This document shows positions 1 to 10,320 of a DNA stretch of 64,000 nt, piece after piece. How positions within the stretch are numbered: the first letter of the stretch is position 1; each line of letters begins with the position of its first letter. The notes below the pieces were generated by a model. The model saw only the letters and a list, made by a program, of their open reading frames with translations, searched no databases and was not told the origin of the DNA. A program made the position numbers and the translations under genes. The DNA is from Gamarada debralockiae (lineage: Eukaryota > Ascomycota > Leotiomycetes > Helotiales > Hyphodiscaceae): assembly GCA_002803225.1 (NCBI GenBank), contig NXFV01001156.1, positions 1 to 64,000 on the forward strand, given 5' to 3'.

Positions 1-318
1 AGGGTCAATGCTGCAGCAGCAGGATATTATAATGGAAGAACAGCACTCCAGACAGCGGCAGAAGGAGGACATCTTGCAGTAGTTGAGCGGCTGCTTCAGG
101 AGAAGGCCGAGGTCAATGCAGCAGCAGTAGGAAAATATGGAAGAACAGCACTCCAGGCAGCGGCAGGAGGAGGACATCTTACAGTAGTTGAGCGGCTGCT
201 TCAGGAGAAGGCCGAGGTCAATGCAGGAGCAGGATATTATAGAACAGCACTCCAGGCAGCGGCAGAAGGAGGATACAAAACGGTTGTAGAATGTCTCCGT
301 GAAGCCGGTGCTACATAA
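1..318 (+). CDS. Ankyrin-repeat protein, 3' end only
   Basis: Frame 1 is open from the window edge to a TAA at 316-318 and encodes the last 105 residues of a longer protein. It holds about three ankyrin units of 33-35 residues, each built on GRTALQ-AAA-GGH and then VVERLLQEKAEVNA. Ankyrin stacks bind protein partners; the catalytic or sensor domain, if any, lies off the left edge. The units are nearly identical at the DNA level, which points to recent unit duplication or gene conversion rather than old ankyrin repeats. Such repeats are typical of the C-terminal sensor of fungal NLR/STAND proteins, but that domain is not visible here, so NLR membership is inference. Confidence 0.85.
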   Translation, partial: RVNAAAAGYYNGRTALQTAAEGGHLAVVERLLQEKAEVNAAAVGKYGRTALQAAAGGGHLTVVERLLQEKAEVNAGAGYYRTALQAAAEGGYKTVVECLREAGAT

Positions 319-2353
319 TAAGACTCGACCTTTCGGGAATACATTTTTACGGGTTTTCATAGTTTAGGATATGACTGTGAGATTTAATAGCTACATTATT
401 TGCATTATGATCGTAACACCAATTCGTTGTCTGCTTGGAAGGATATAGATATGCAAGGTTGAACATAATAAGCTCAATACATCCTAAGGTGTTGGAACAT
501 TTCTATCATTATTCTCTAGTATACTATTATTATTCTCTCTATTTTATAGAGGGCAAGGGATCAGCATGAATATATAGCTTGCCAACTTGCCACAGCGAAG
601 TTTCGAGCATACCTTTGATCAAGTGACAAGATGTCTACGTGCAGAATTACCGTGTTAAATATTTGCCACTTGAGTCTAGCCAAGGCAGACGGACGCCTCG
701 ATCACGCTAGCAAGGAGGATGGTAGACCCACTCTGGACAGACCCTTAAGGATGTGGCCGGAGCGGTTCGGCCGCCCTCGTTGCTACCTCGTTTTGCCACT
801 AGCCACAGCGCACACTTCCACAGGCTACCACTTTGACAATCCCAAGCTCTTATTTTTTATGCGAAATACAGTACAGTACGAAGTACAGGAGCATCATAGT
901 TACGGTTAAGATAAGCTTCGGCCTCAGTGTAGGCGATCATTCAGTTCTGTTTGAGTTCGATGTGGTCGATCAAAGCCACAGATGCGGGTTGACGTGTCAG
1001 TTGATGCTACGGTTTTTCCCAACGCCCCACCAGCTTTCAGCCCGTGAGGCTGAATCAGTCGCGATATCTCTACATCATCTTCTAATTCCCTTCTCCTTCT
1101 TTATAAGCTCTCGCATTTCAATACCATTTCCTTCAACGGGATCCAAGTCTCCTGCTCCTTAATGAGATATTGGCCGCTTGTGAGATATTGACCGCTTGAT
1201 TTCATTCTGAGTAAGTCAAGGCTACCTCACCTCACCCAAAAACACCTACGGACTAATCTAAACTCATCGAATATCTAATTCCAAATTTGTCCTTATGAAG
1301 CTCTCACGTCTAACCTTTGCCCTATAGTACTCTGCCAGTGAATATGTCTAACCCTAAGGACTGCACCATCAGCTGGATCTGCGCCATAACTACGCAGTAG
1401 TACTGTACAGTACTGTAGCAGGGAGGATGGCCGATCCGCACTGGCCATACCCTTGTGAGGTGGCGAATTCTGTAGGTATTCTCAGAGAGTTGAGTAGAGG
1501 GCATGCCCAAGGTTGCAAGGCTGCGGGGCCTGTTACCAAGACTTTGCACAGCCACAAGCCTGACTTAAAGTGTGGCATTCTTCTATTATATACCTTCTCC
1601 CACTTTGTCCGGATAAATCCGGCATGAAGGTTTCCTTCCGCTTTATGTCTTTAAGCTTTAGAGCTATATTCTTTCTTGATAGGAGCTTCATGCTACAGTC
1701 CCGAAATTTGGAGACAGGCCAATAGTTATAATAGAACAGGGGGGAATAGCCAAAAGGGCTTTAATGCTATTGATATGACAATTGATAATATAACCACAAC
1801 TATAGTATTTTCTTACCATAAACAGAACTCTTATAGAGAAATAGCTAAAGAATAATAGTAAACTAATTATAACTTTATATATTTATGTGGTAGAGATTTA
1901 AGACCCCTAAACTATGAAGTCGTTCCGGCACGTAGGGTTTTCCGCCACGCAGGGATAGACATTAGAATTGGATAAAATATAATAAGAATCAAGCTCAAGG
2001 GTTTTATCATTGGGCGAAAGTGTAATGCAATAAATATTTGATTCAAAATCAACTTCCACTGCTAATTCAGAAGTTAATCGTGGTGTATACCTTTTTAGGG
2101 CTGCCTCTATCTGCTCGTCTGGATTCAATCCTCTCTAATATTTTTGCCTGCTCAGTGCTTATGGCGTGCTGAGTTGTGCATGCGCGGATGCGGATATCTG
2201 GAGTAGAAACAAGAAAAGAAGGTCTTGCTGGAGAAATAGGAGAGGGATTGGAGAGGAAGAGAAGAGGGAGGGAGGATGGGTGAGAAGATGTGTGGGAAGA
2301 TTGTGGACAGTGTCAGTTTATTTGGGATTGGCAACGACAATCCGGAGACCCAC
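319..2353. other. Gene-free AT-rich stretch
   Basis: I find no convincing gene. Open frames here are short and have no recognisable domain. Two blocks near 703-760 and 1413-1465 resemble each other (both contain GGAGGATGG, then related spacing to GTGGC), and short palindromes based on GTACTGTACAGTAC lie nearby (about 866-885 and 1393-1410). This suggests eroded copies of a repeat. From about 1700 to 1900 the sequence is strongly AT-rich. Confidence 0.5.
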
Positions 2354-3583
2354 CAAACATAAGGCCAATTGGCTAGACCATGTTTATAGAAATCTCGCCA
2401 TGCAACTTCAGTGATCCAAGTCTGAATTCCTTGATTGCTACTATCCAGCTTTCGGGTGCCATTGTGCTCTCGAGCAGTCTATACAGCAGTTCTCGCACCC
2501 AAACTTCCACATGCGAAGTGGGGACCCAGAGATGATGTGCCAGTTTCTGCTGGAAAATTGCGGCGTGCTTGGTAAGCTTCCCTGCGGTCTTTGGCAAACT
2601 TCTTAAGCCGCTCATGTGCAGCTTCTTCTCCTGCTGACCACATTGTTTGAAATCTCTTCTTCTCTTCTGCAGTCAATTTCTTGTTCTTGGGAGCATTCTG
2701 AATCTTGTTGTCGAAGATCCTTGAGAACTTCTCTCTCGCACTGCCAGGATTCTTCTCCGGGGCCTCAAATAAGTCCAGTAATTTCGAGTTGCCGTGGATA
2801 TGTGCAACCCAAGATCTATACCATGCAGTATAGACAGTGTATTGTTTCCCAGCCCCACTTGCAAGCTCACCAGAGTGATTTGAGAATGAAGGACAATCAT
2901 GCTTTACACCTTGCAAGCGAGAAGGCAAAATCGAAGGCGTTCCAATGCTCTGCATGTACATCGTTGGTCCCTAGATTTCGAGGCCCATTTGACGGCATCC
3001 GTTGGAGTGGATTTCATCCTGCGAGCATTAGAGTTTTGAAGGGGGATCTGGCGAAGCTGGATATTCCGCTTTATGTGGAGAAGAGAAAGAAGATTCCTGA
3101 ACGGATTTTGGAGCTTTTAGAAGAATGGGACGCAAGGCATCTATTCACCAATGTCGAATATGAGGTAGATGAGCTACGGCGGGAAGCAAAGCTGGTGAAG
3201 GAATGTCTCCAACGAGGAATTGCAATGGATGTTTTGCCAGATACTTGTGTGGTCAGCCCTGGAACCAATGCACCACGACGTCATTGACTTCGATTTTTGC
3301 ACGCTGTGATTGAGTTTCTGAGAGCGCTGAGTTGAGAAGTTCGATAGGTCATGGAAGCTCGTCATTGTTGTAAGCAAGAGCTCGTGCATTGGACATTTCG
3401 TGCGGATAGTAGGCTCAAAGAACGATGCCGTTTGCTTCTGCTTTCTTCAGTATTGGGGTGTGGTCTCCGAAGCGGATCTGAAGAGCCATTGGTTTTGGTC
3501 TTTTTCGAAGAGCCATTTGTTGCTGTTACTTCAGGGGAGGCTTTTCGTTTGCCGTTTCCTGCGACGACTTTTTTGGGAGGCAT
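2354..3583 (-). pseudogene. DNA photolyase pseudogene (class I CPD type), truncated and internally inverted
   Basis: The minus strand starts at 3583 with a basic nuclear-type N-terminus (MPPKKVVAGNGKRKASPE). It continues in shifted frames through photolyase-like tracts including NDVVVHWF. TGA stops interrupt it at 3415-3417 and 3349-3351, where arginine is expected. The next part, beginning SDLRMKDNHALHLASEKAK and ending DTCVVSPG, is readable only on the plus strand at 2871-3263, so it is inverted. The minus strand then resumes at GELASGAGKQYTVYT, runs through KKLTAEEKKRF, NFPAETGTSSLG and EVAWRDFY, and ends near 2354. A TAG interrupts it near 2477-2479. Photolyases repair cyclobutane pyrimidine dimers with an N-terminal antenna domain and a C-terminal FAD domain; most of the FAD half is missing. 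This cannot be a working enzyme. Assignment to the class I family is by recognised sequence. Confidence 0.85.
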
Positions 3584-4959
3584 GTTGGTGATTGTGTTCG
3601 GTGGAATGTTGACGCGAATAGAATTGGTGTTCTCTTGTGTAGTATTGTTCTTGGGGTAATAGTTTCGGTGAGAAAGAGTCTAAACATCAATTGTAATAGA
3701 GAATTGAAGAGTTTGAAAAAAAGGGAGAAGGCCAATGATCGCGAACACGAAGGAGCGCGTTCAAGAGTCTCGACGTCATAGCTAAGGCTGCGCTAATGCA
3801 GGACAATCGGGATTGGGATCGAGATCTGTCTCCTGTTCTGTGCATAAAGTTCAGTGGCAGCGATAATTAATTAATTGGCAAAACTATGGGGTTTTGAGTT
3901 CCATGAAGGCGAATGCCTAACACGACAACGAGCTAGGAGATGCAATTGTTCAACTCCAAACAGAAGCTGTGACTTCCAACAAGACGGAAACCAGACAAGT
4001 CGACCCAACGATTCAGCTGCCAGATTTCTCGTTCCAAAGAGCCTTAAGGAAATATTGGTTTCCATTTGAAAAGTTTCGATGAAAATGGAAGGGCAGCAAT
4101 GCTAATTCCCTAGATGAGCCCGGCCTTCCCTTGGGCCCGGATGGCACTCCTCCGTTCAAGTATCCAATTTCTAAGGACGCCTCTTGAGTACCTCGTTGGG
4201 AGTTCGTAAGTAATGTTGCGTCGACTCCTGATGGTTCTGTAGACTACCATTCCATCTTACGCCCATGAAAGTTTGATGCCCTGTTCCCATCGGTAAGCTG
4301 GGCGTGCGCGTGTGGATTTCCAGGATTCTTTCTGTTGTCGGAGAAGTTGCTGAAAATGCCTTCTCCTAGCCTACCAAATACGACTTCACAATTGAAACTG
4401 TCGATTCTGTACGCTATTAAAGATCGCCGCAGACCTTACCAATTACTCTCTTGTGCATATTCCCACCACCCACTCGAGTCCGGAGAAGCGAGTCCATGTG
4501 TGTCCTCCCAGGCTATCACTTGATCCTTCAACATCATGTCCGGCCCGTATCTGTGCTCTGACGAGATGCTCTAACGTCACAGCTCTTCAGAAGGCTAGGT
4601 TTATCAATCTCCGGCTGCACAGCTATCGAAATAGCAATCTGACTCCTCGAACAAAAAGGGCCACCCTGGAGTGAGTAAGAGGAGTTTCGAAGAGCCGTTT
4701 CCAAGAATCCAGAGACCGCACATATCACAGACATAGAGTATTCGTAGGTGGGAAAGGTAGTCGATTGCTCAAATGTGAAGAGTGCCTATCTCAGCTCAAT
4801 GCCAAACAAGCCCATTGTTCCTCCACCGAATATGTTTGATCTCCCATTCTCCAACCCATGCTAGCCCATAAAAGCAAATCTGCGTAGCTGTATTAGCACC
4901 AGCCAAGCCAAATCATCCGAGTCAGGATATCGTACCAGAAGAAACTCCCAAATATGCCC
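3584..4959. other. Intergenic, no gene seen
   Basis: This stretch lies upstream of the photolyase remnant and downstream of the S21 gene. Open frames of 60-70 codons are present on both strands but show no domain, no consistent splice signals and no coding bias that I can see. Confidence 0.5.
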
Positions 4960-5307
4960 TTATCTTTGCAGACTTCCGCTCCACACATTCTTCAACAGAC
5001 CATCTCTCTGTGCCAATCGGTTCAAAGAATCGTCGCTCTCGCCCATCGCTCGTACAAAGCCGCAGAGGGCATAGACTTGGCTCTCGCCTGTGAATCGACC
5101 GTTCTCATCAACCTTTCCGACGGAGATCTGGACGGATGCGTGGTCCTTGGCCTTGATGATGCGGTTGGTTGCGCTGCACTTGCGTGGGACGTACCTGTGA
5201 AGATGAAGGTCAGCTTCAATTGAATCTCTTCACTAGAGCTTCTGTAGTGGCATTGCCGTTTCTCGGGTTACGTACAGATCAACGAGTTCTCCCTTGTCGT
5301 TCTCCAT
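4960..5307 (-). CDS. RPS21: 40S ribosomal protein S21 (eS21)
   Basis: Two exons on the minus strand: 5276-5307 ([10 protein letters not shown] plus two bases) and 4960-5194. They are joined across an 81 bp intron with donor GTACGT and acceptor CACAG. The 88-residue product continues [20 protein letters not shown], then [20 protein letters not shown], and ends near [13 protein letters not shown]. Length and sequence match fungal eS21, a small-subunit protein needed for 18S rRNA maturation. The intron just after the start codon is typical of ribosomal-protein genes. It is divergent from SLX4 at 5658 with about 350 bp between the start codons. Confidence 0.97.
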
Positions 5308-5657
5308 GTTGGCGGTGCTTTTCAAGGTAGATTATGGGTTCACTGGTTGACAGAGCGTTCGAAGAGTACTTGAAGTCGTCGTGGTTCGTGGGGGGGAATT
5401 TTTCGGAAGTCGACGATAAGATTTGTGGGAGGCCCTGGCGCTAAAAGGTCTTTAGCGAGGCCTCACGTGCTCAGGCGCAAACTCGCGCCTGCCCGTTGTC
5501 AAATGTAAACATCATCGAAATCGGAAAGCACATCAACCTTTAACTTCGTCACAACGCTTTTATTTTCCCAATGTGACAGACAAACATATCGACCCTGTCG
5601 TTCCTTCCATTTATATCGACTTGCGCCCGGCGCAAAGTCTTCCCAGTTCTTCTCAAA
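5308..5657. promoter_or_regulatory. Divergent upstream region of RPS21 and SLX4
   Basis: This 350 bp stretch separates two divergent start codons, so it must hold both promoters. It contains a CACGTG E-box near 5464 and, beside it, a short inverted repeat (AGGCGC, six bases, GCGCCT) near 5472-5489. Pyrimidine-rich tracts precede the SLX4 start. Assigning these as binding sites is inference. Confidence 0.45.
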
Positions 5658-8327
5658 ATGGCCTCGAGGGAAATACGGATCATTTCTTCCTCCCCGCCAA
5701 GGCCATTCACAATATACAACATGTCTTCTTCTCCGCCATTACCATCGCCGAGCGAGGTATTTACAAAAAAGGTGCCAATATTGCGTACAGGAAGTTGGGC
5801 TGCGCCAATTCCTCAAAATGCTACCGCTTCGTTCACAAGCGCATCGAGTCTTTTGAAGTTGGACAATCTGCAAGACGTGGATACAATTCGATCATTGAGA
5901 TTGGGGGCAGAGGGCGATGATATATTGAGTTCCAATAATACAACCAAACCGGGGAAGCCCAAATCACGGAAAACCGCACCACGTAACGGCGAGGGAGCAG
6001 AGGACGGAAAGGTGTCAAAGAAACCTCGGAAGACTGCTGCTAAGAAGGACGATGCTGCCATTGATGGCACGGTAGTCAAGAAGACGCGGAAGCCACGTAC
6101 AAAGAAAGTGGACGACGAGCCTGCAGAAGATGGCGTAGTGAAGGGAAAGGCACCCCGAAAGTCGCGGGCAAAGAAAGCCGAAGCAGATACTACTGCCGGC
6201 GATGCAACAAAAGAAATGGCTGTGCGCAAACCTAAGGCTAAGAAGGCGGATGGTGATACACAGACGAAGCTGCCAAATGGGCAAGTCACGAAAGCGTCGA
6301 CATCGAAATCCGGGAAGGATAAGACTACAAAGTCCAAGAAGGATGCTACAGCTGATGTCGATCCGTTTGTAGATTGTTTGGACTATGGACTGGTTGAAGC
6401 CGTCAAGAGACGCACCAATTGGACCCCACCTCCGCCGACCGCCGAGACTCCCTCCCTGACAACACCTGTACCCATGGATCTGCTAGATGGCCGATTGACT
6501 TCTGGAGGCTCGAGAGGGTTGGATGAAAGAAGTAAAGGCTTTCAGGATCTGTTTGGTAACTTCGGATTCAACAAAATGGACAACAATACTACGAAAAAAG
6601 TCGCACCAAATGGAGCAGGCACAAGGAAGCGAAAACTCATCGAATTGGTCAAAACGAATGTTTCTGCTTCCAATGCGACTGCCGCACCAAAAACGAAAGC
6701 CCCCAAAAAGAAACCCAAAACGATTACAGAACAAGCAACATCTGCTTATGTTGAAGAAGATGAGGAGTCTGCGAAACCAGCGCCTCTGCTTCAGTATTTC
6801 TCTTTCGAAACGACCGACAGAGTTACCAATCATGGGTTCAAAATCCCGCCGAAGCCACGATCTAAAAGCCCTGTCAAACGTGGAAAAGGAACCGCACAAG
6901 CACCAATTTTACTGTCACCCGAATCTGCATTGAAGCAGGTTGGCAATCAAGATTTCGTGTTTGGAACATCGAGTCAATTGGCACGAGAGGAATCACCTAC
7001 ATTTCTGCGGGACATACATGCCGCCATGCAAGCTTCAAACGAAGTAGATGATGACGATCTCTTTGCTTCTTCGCCAGTACGGCTTAGTAGCAATAGCAAA
7101 ACGCTATCGCCGATGAAACGCCATCTATGGTCTGCTGCTGCTCGAGATGGGAGCGGACAACTGTTGGATGTCGAGATGGTCGATCTGGCTGACTCGCCGG
7201 CTGTAACGAAGCATTTTCACACGGTCACAGTGCCCAAAGATCCCTCTCCAGAGGCGCGCAAAGAGGACGATAAGCCTTGGCATGATATTGAAGAATTGCT
7301 AGAAGCAACGACACCGACCGAGGCATGCATTGCTGAAAACAGCCCAAAGCCAATTGGGCAAGTAGAGACGGCTATCAGACTCGAGTTGCTGAGTAGTCCA
7401 TCAAGCAGCATGAAGAGTGCCAAATCGTCTGCAAGATCATCAACGCAGTCGAAAGTGGCGTCGCCCAAGGCTTCCAAGGCACCAGCAGACAAACCCTCGA
7501 AACCGAATAAATCTAAAGATCTCGAAAAGCCAATGCCAGACTTCGCGGCATACACTATGGCCCAATTAATCAAGGAGGTCGCATCTTACCACTTCAAGCC
7601 AGTCAAGACCAGAGACGGGATGATTGCACTGTTAGAGAAATGTTGGGAAGCAAAACAGAAAGCAAAACAACAGGCGGCAGGGGTCTTAAGTACTCGTGAT
7701 ACCAATTTACCTATGTCATCACCAAAGAAGGCAAGGAAATCAATCAACGAGGCGCCACCGTCAAGTCGGGCTCAAGCAGCATCTCCAAAAAGGCCACGAG
7801 GTAGGCCGAAGATGGACAGCACATCAAGTTCACCGGTAAAGCGAAGAACAAAGACAGCCTCAGTCGCAGCCGCGTTGTCAAGGGCCAAAAAGGCTCAAGA
7901 AAAAGCAGAAGCGCTTGACGAAATATCCGACTCGGATACCGCCCCAACCCCGTCTCCCCCTCGTCGCCGTTTGTCACAGCTTGGAACACCGCCATTGCCT
8001 CTGCAGTTATCCTCGTCCGCAAGTGTTGACAGTCGAGAGCTTTATCCGACTTTTTCACAGGTCCGCCTATTCAAATACATCACTGCCGCTGTCAAAAGTG
8101 CGCCGCCATCCACAGATTCGTCAAATCCCAGTTGGCATGAGAAGATACTGCTCTATGACCCTATCATTCTGGAAGACTTGACGGTCTGGCTTAATACTGG
8201 AGCACTGGAGAAAGCGGGTTGGGATGGAGAAGTGGACCCAAAGGAGGTTAAGAAATGGTGTGAGAGTAAGAGTATTTGTTGTTTGTGGAAGGAGAACTTA
8301 AGGGGTAGAACAAGGAGTCGGTATTGA
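5658..8327 (+). CDS. SLX4: Structure-specific endonuclease subunit SLX4
   Basis: A single 889-residue open frame without introns, with a good start context (AAAATGG). The C-terminal ~70 residues hold the SLX4 domain that binds the SLX1 nuclease: EKILLYDPIILEDLTVWLN, then KEVKKWCESKSICCLW. Upstream at about residues 633-670 is a SAP-like helical segment (YTMAQLIKEVASYHFKPVK), and near residue 715 an AT-hook-like RPRGRPK. The N-terminal two thirds are disordered and very Lys/Ser/Pro-rich, as usual for fungal SLX4. SLX1-SLX4 cuts branched DNA such as flaps and stalled forks in the nucleus. The length suits fungal orthologues. It is divergent from RPS21. Confidence 0.93.
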   Translation: MASREIRIISSSPPRPFTIYNMSSSPPLPSPSEVFTKKVPILRTGSWAAPIPQNATASFTSASSLLKLDNLQDVDTIRSLRLGAEGDDILSSNNTTKPGKPKSRKTAPRNGEGAEDGKVSKKPRKTAAKKDDAAIDGTVVKKTRKPRTKKVDDEPAEDGVVKGKAPRKSRAKKAEADTTAGDATKEMAVRKPKAKKADGDTQTKLPNGQVTKASTSKSGKDKTTKSKKDATADVDPFVDCLDYGLVEAVKRRTNWTPPPPTAETPSLTTPVPMDLLDGRLTSGGSRGLDERSKGFQDLFGNFGFNKMDNNTTKKVAPNGAGTRKRKLIELVKTNVSASNATAAPKTKAPKKKPKTITEQATSAYVEEDEESAKPAPLLQYFSFETTDRVTNHGFKIPPKPRSKSPVKRGKGTAQAPILLSPESALKQVGNQDFVFGTSSQLAREESPTFLRDIHAAMQASNEVDDDDLFASSPVRLSSNSKTLSPMKRHLWSAAARDGSGQLLDVEMVDLADSPAVTKHFHTVTVPKDPSPEARKEDDKPWHDIEELLEATTPTEACIAENSPKPIGQVETAIRLELLSSPSSSMKSAKSSARSSTQSKVASPKASKAPADKPSKPNKSKDLEKPMPDFAAYTMAQLIKEVASYHFKPVKTRDGMIALLEKCWEAKQKAKQQAAGVLSTRDTNLPMSSPKKARKSINEAPPSSRAQAASPKRPRGRPKMDSTSSSPVKRRTKTASVAAALSRAKKAQEKAEALDEISDSDTAPTPSPPRRRLSQLGTPPLPLQLSSSASVDSRELYPTFSQVRLFKYITAAVKSAPPSTDSSNPSWHEKILLYDPIILEDLTVWLNTGALEKAGWDGEVDPKEVKKWCESKSICCLWKENLRGRTRSRY

Positions 8328-8822
8328 ATAAGAGCTGGCGTTTACTTTGTATATACCCAGTGATGGCTACGATGAATATGAGAACGTGTCCGGAAGGGAT
8401 TTGGTCTACCTTTCTAGGTGAAGTCTCCCATAGATTCTATGTTTTCTTCGGCCCGCCATTGAATATCTTACCATCTTTTATCAGACTTACTTTCGCGTGC
8501 TGACGAGGCACGAAACTGAAGAACTTTTCTGGGTATTTGACGTGTCAGAGGGAACAGTTCAAGCTGAGCAAACCTCTTTTGTACGATCTAACAAACAAAA
8601 CGACTTCTTTACAAGGATGAAGAATCTAGGCATTTCTTGTCCTGGCGAATAAAGAGACAAAATCGTTGGTGTGGTTGCTCAAATCCGATGAAGTGCTTCG
8701 TGGCTTTTCTGGGCTGCGAATAAGGTTGAAATGCCAAGAATGGATAGAGGGGATGGGAATCTCTTCAAGATGACTAGAGTCACCTTTCCAGTCCTATTCT
8801 CTCCTCTCCTCCAACTCTCAGG
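8328..8822. other. Intergenic between SLX4 and the FAS1 gene
   Basis: No gene seen. The pyrimidine-rich run near 8790-8820 (CTATTCTCTCCTCTCCTCCA) just before the next start codon is typical of a filamentous-fungus core promoter. Confidence 0.4.
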
Positions 8823-10217
8823 ATGAAGTCCGAACACCTGCTTATACTTTGGTCCCTGTTGTCATCATCCGTGTCCTCGCAAACAATCCCCGAAGTCCTG
8901 TCCGCAGACCCCCAATTGACCAGTCTTGCGTCCTATGTCGCCTCCTTTCCCAGCCTCGCGCAACAATTCAAAACAGCAGATAACTTCACGTTTCTCGCAC
9001 CAACTAATGACGCTTTCTCGACATGGCTCACAGGGAACCATTCGAGGGATTATATCGAAGCTATGTTGACGTACCATCTACTCAATGGCACACACCCATC
9101 AGCATCTCTTTCCAGCACCCCGCTCTTCATCCCTACTGCGCTGACGAATAGTTCTTACTGTAACGTGACGGGAGGTCAACGAGTTAAGGCTCTCAATGAG
9201 GGAAATGTTGTGTTCAGATCAGCGCTGAACACCAACAGTACTGTCCTCACAGCCGTCAGCATCCCACTCCATCCTGTTCACGTCACAGCTCACCACCAAC
9301 CTAGGATATAATAGCAACAGGCGGCATAGTACACATCGTCGATACGGTCCTCTACATGCCATTCGACACCATCCAAACTATCACCGCCCTAAACCTCTCC
9401 TATTTCATAGCCATCGGCAACGAAGGGGGCTTCCTGAGCGCCGAAAATCGTCCTTTCATCGACAACTTCTCCTCGACTCCAGATCTGACCTGGTTCGTAG
9501 CAAATTCTCAGCAAGCGTTGGCGGATCTGAACGTTACAGGCGATAATCAGACGGTGTTGGAAGATTTAGTGAAATACCAGAGTGTTAGTGAGGTGATTTA
9601 TTCGACAGCGCTCGAGGATGGGACGACGTTGATGACGGATGCGGGACTGCCGTTGTTGATTACGGTGAGGGATGGGGATATTTGGGTTAATACTGCGAGG
9701 GTCACGGAGAGGGATGATTTTGGGTTTAATGGCGTATTTCATGTTGTTGATGAGTGAGTCTTGTGAATTCGATCCTAGATTGGAAAACCCTGCTAACATG
9801 TTTGGGAGTCTTTTGAACCCAAGCAACATTACTCGCCCTTCATTTCCCTCCAATCAATCCATCAGCTCTACAGTGTCTACTTCATCTGCTATAAATCAGG
9901 CCACGGGTAGTAGCGCGCCTCCTTCCTCTTCTCATTCAGACTCCGGGCTTACGACGGGAGCGAAGACAGGGATCGGTGTTGGCGTCGTCGGTGGGGTGCT
10001 CGCAGCTATAGTTGCGGTAGCTTTAGTCATATGCTCTCGGAAGCGACGTTTTCATGTTGTAGAACGAGAGAAGGATGGTGCTTGTGACCGTGAACGGAAA
10101 CCGGGAGAGCTGAGTAGTAATCCCTTGGATGAGATGCCACAGTTGGAGACGACGGAATCGGCTGTTGAGTTGCATGCTGGATACGTTCCGCGTGTCGAGA
10201 TAGGGAGGGCTTTTTAG
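8823..10217 (+). CDS. Fasciclin (FAS1) domain cell-surface protein
   Basis: Three exons: 8823-9254, 9305-9753 and 9779-10217. Intron 1 is GTCAGC to CCTAG and intron 2 is the very short GTGAGT to CCTAG (25 bp, unusually small). The reading phase closes to 439 residues. There is a signal peptide (MKSEHLLILWSLLSSSVSSQ), then two FAS1 domains: about 22-190 with FTFLAPTNDAFSTWL and a GGIVHIVD end motif, and about 195-305 with TWFVANSQQALADL and FGFNGVFHVVD. A Ser/Thr-rich linker follows, then one membrane helix (about residues 365-390, GIGVGVVGGVLAAIVAVALV) and a cytosolic tail starting CSRKRR. FAS1 proteins mediate adhesion or cell-wall contact. The 25 bp second intron may instead be mis-called, so the exon 2/3 join is less certain. 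Confidence 0.85.
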
Positions 10218-10320
10218 TAACCGCCATCTGCTTGAGGATGAGTAATTGATATTCTGCGAGAAATGCTTACTTGCCTTCGATCTTTTGCTTTGAAAAGTGC
10301 TTCATTGCTCTCGATGAGCC

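Noticed and set aside
1907..2128. Minus-strand 73-codon frame with protein-like composition (MNPDEQIEAALKRYTPRL)
   Set aside because: No domain, no splice partner and no promoter context. It could be an element remnant but there is not enough to call a gene.
5813..6899. Long minus-strand frames opposite SLX4
   Set aside because: They mirror the Lys-rich SLX4 codons on the other strand and have no domain of their own.
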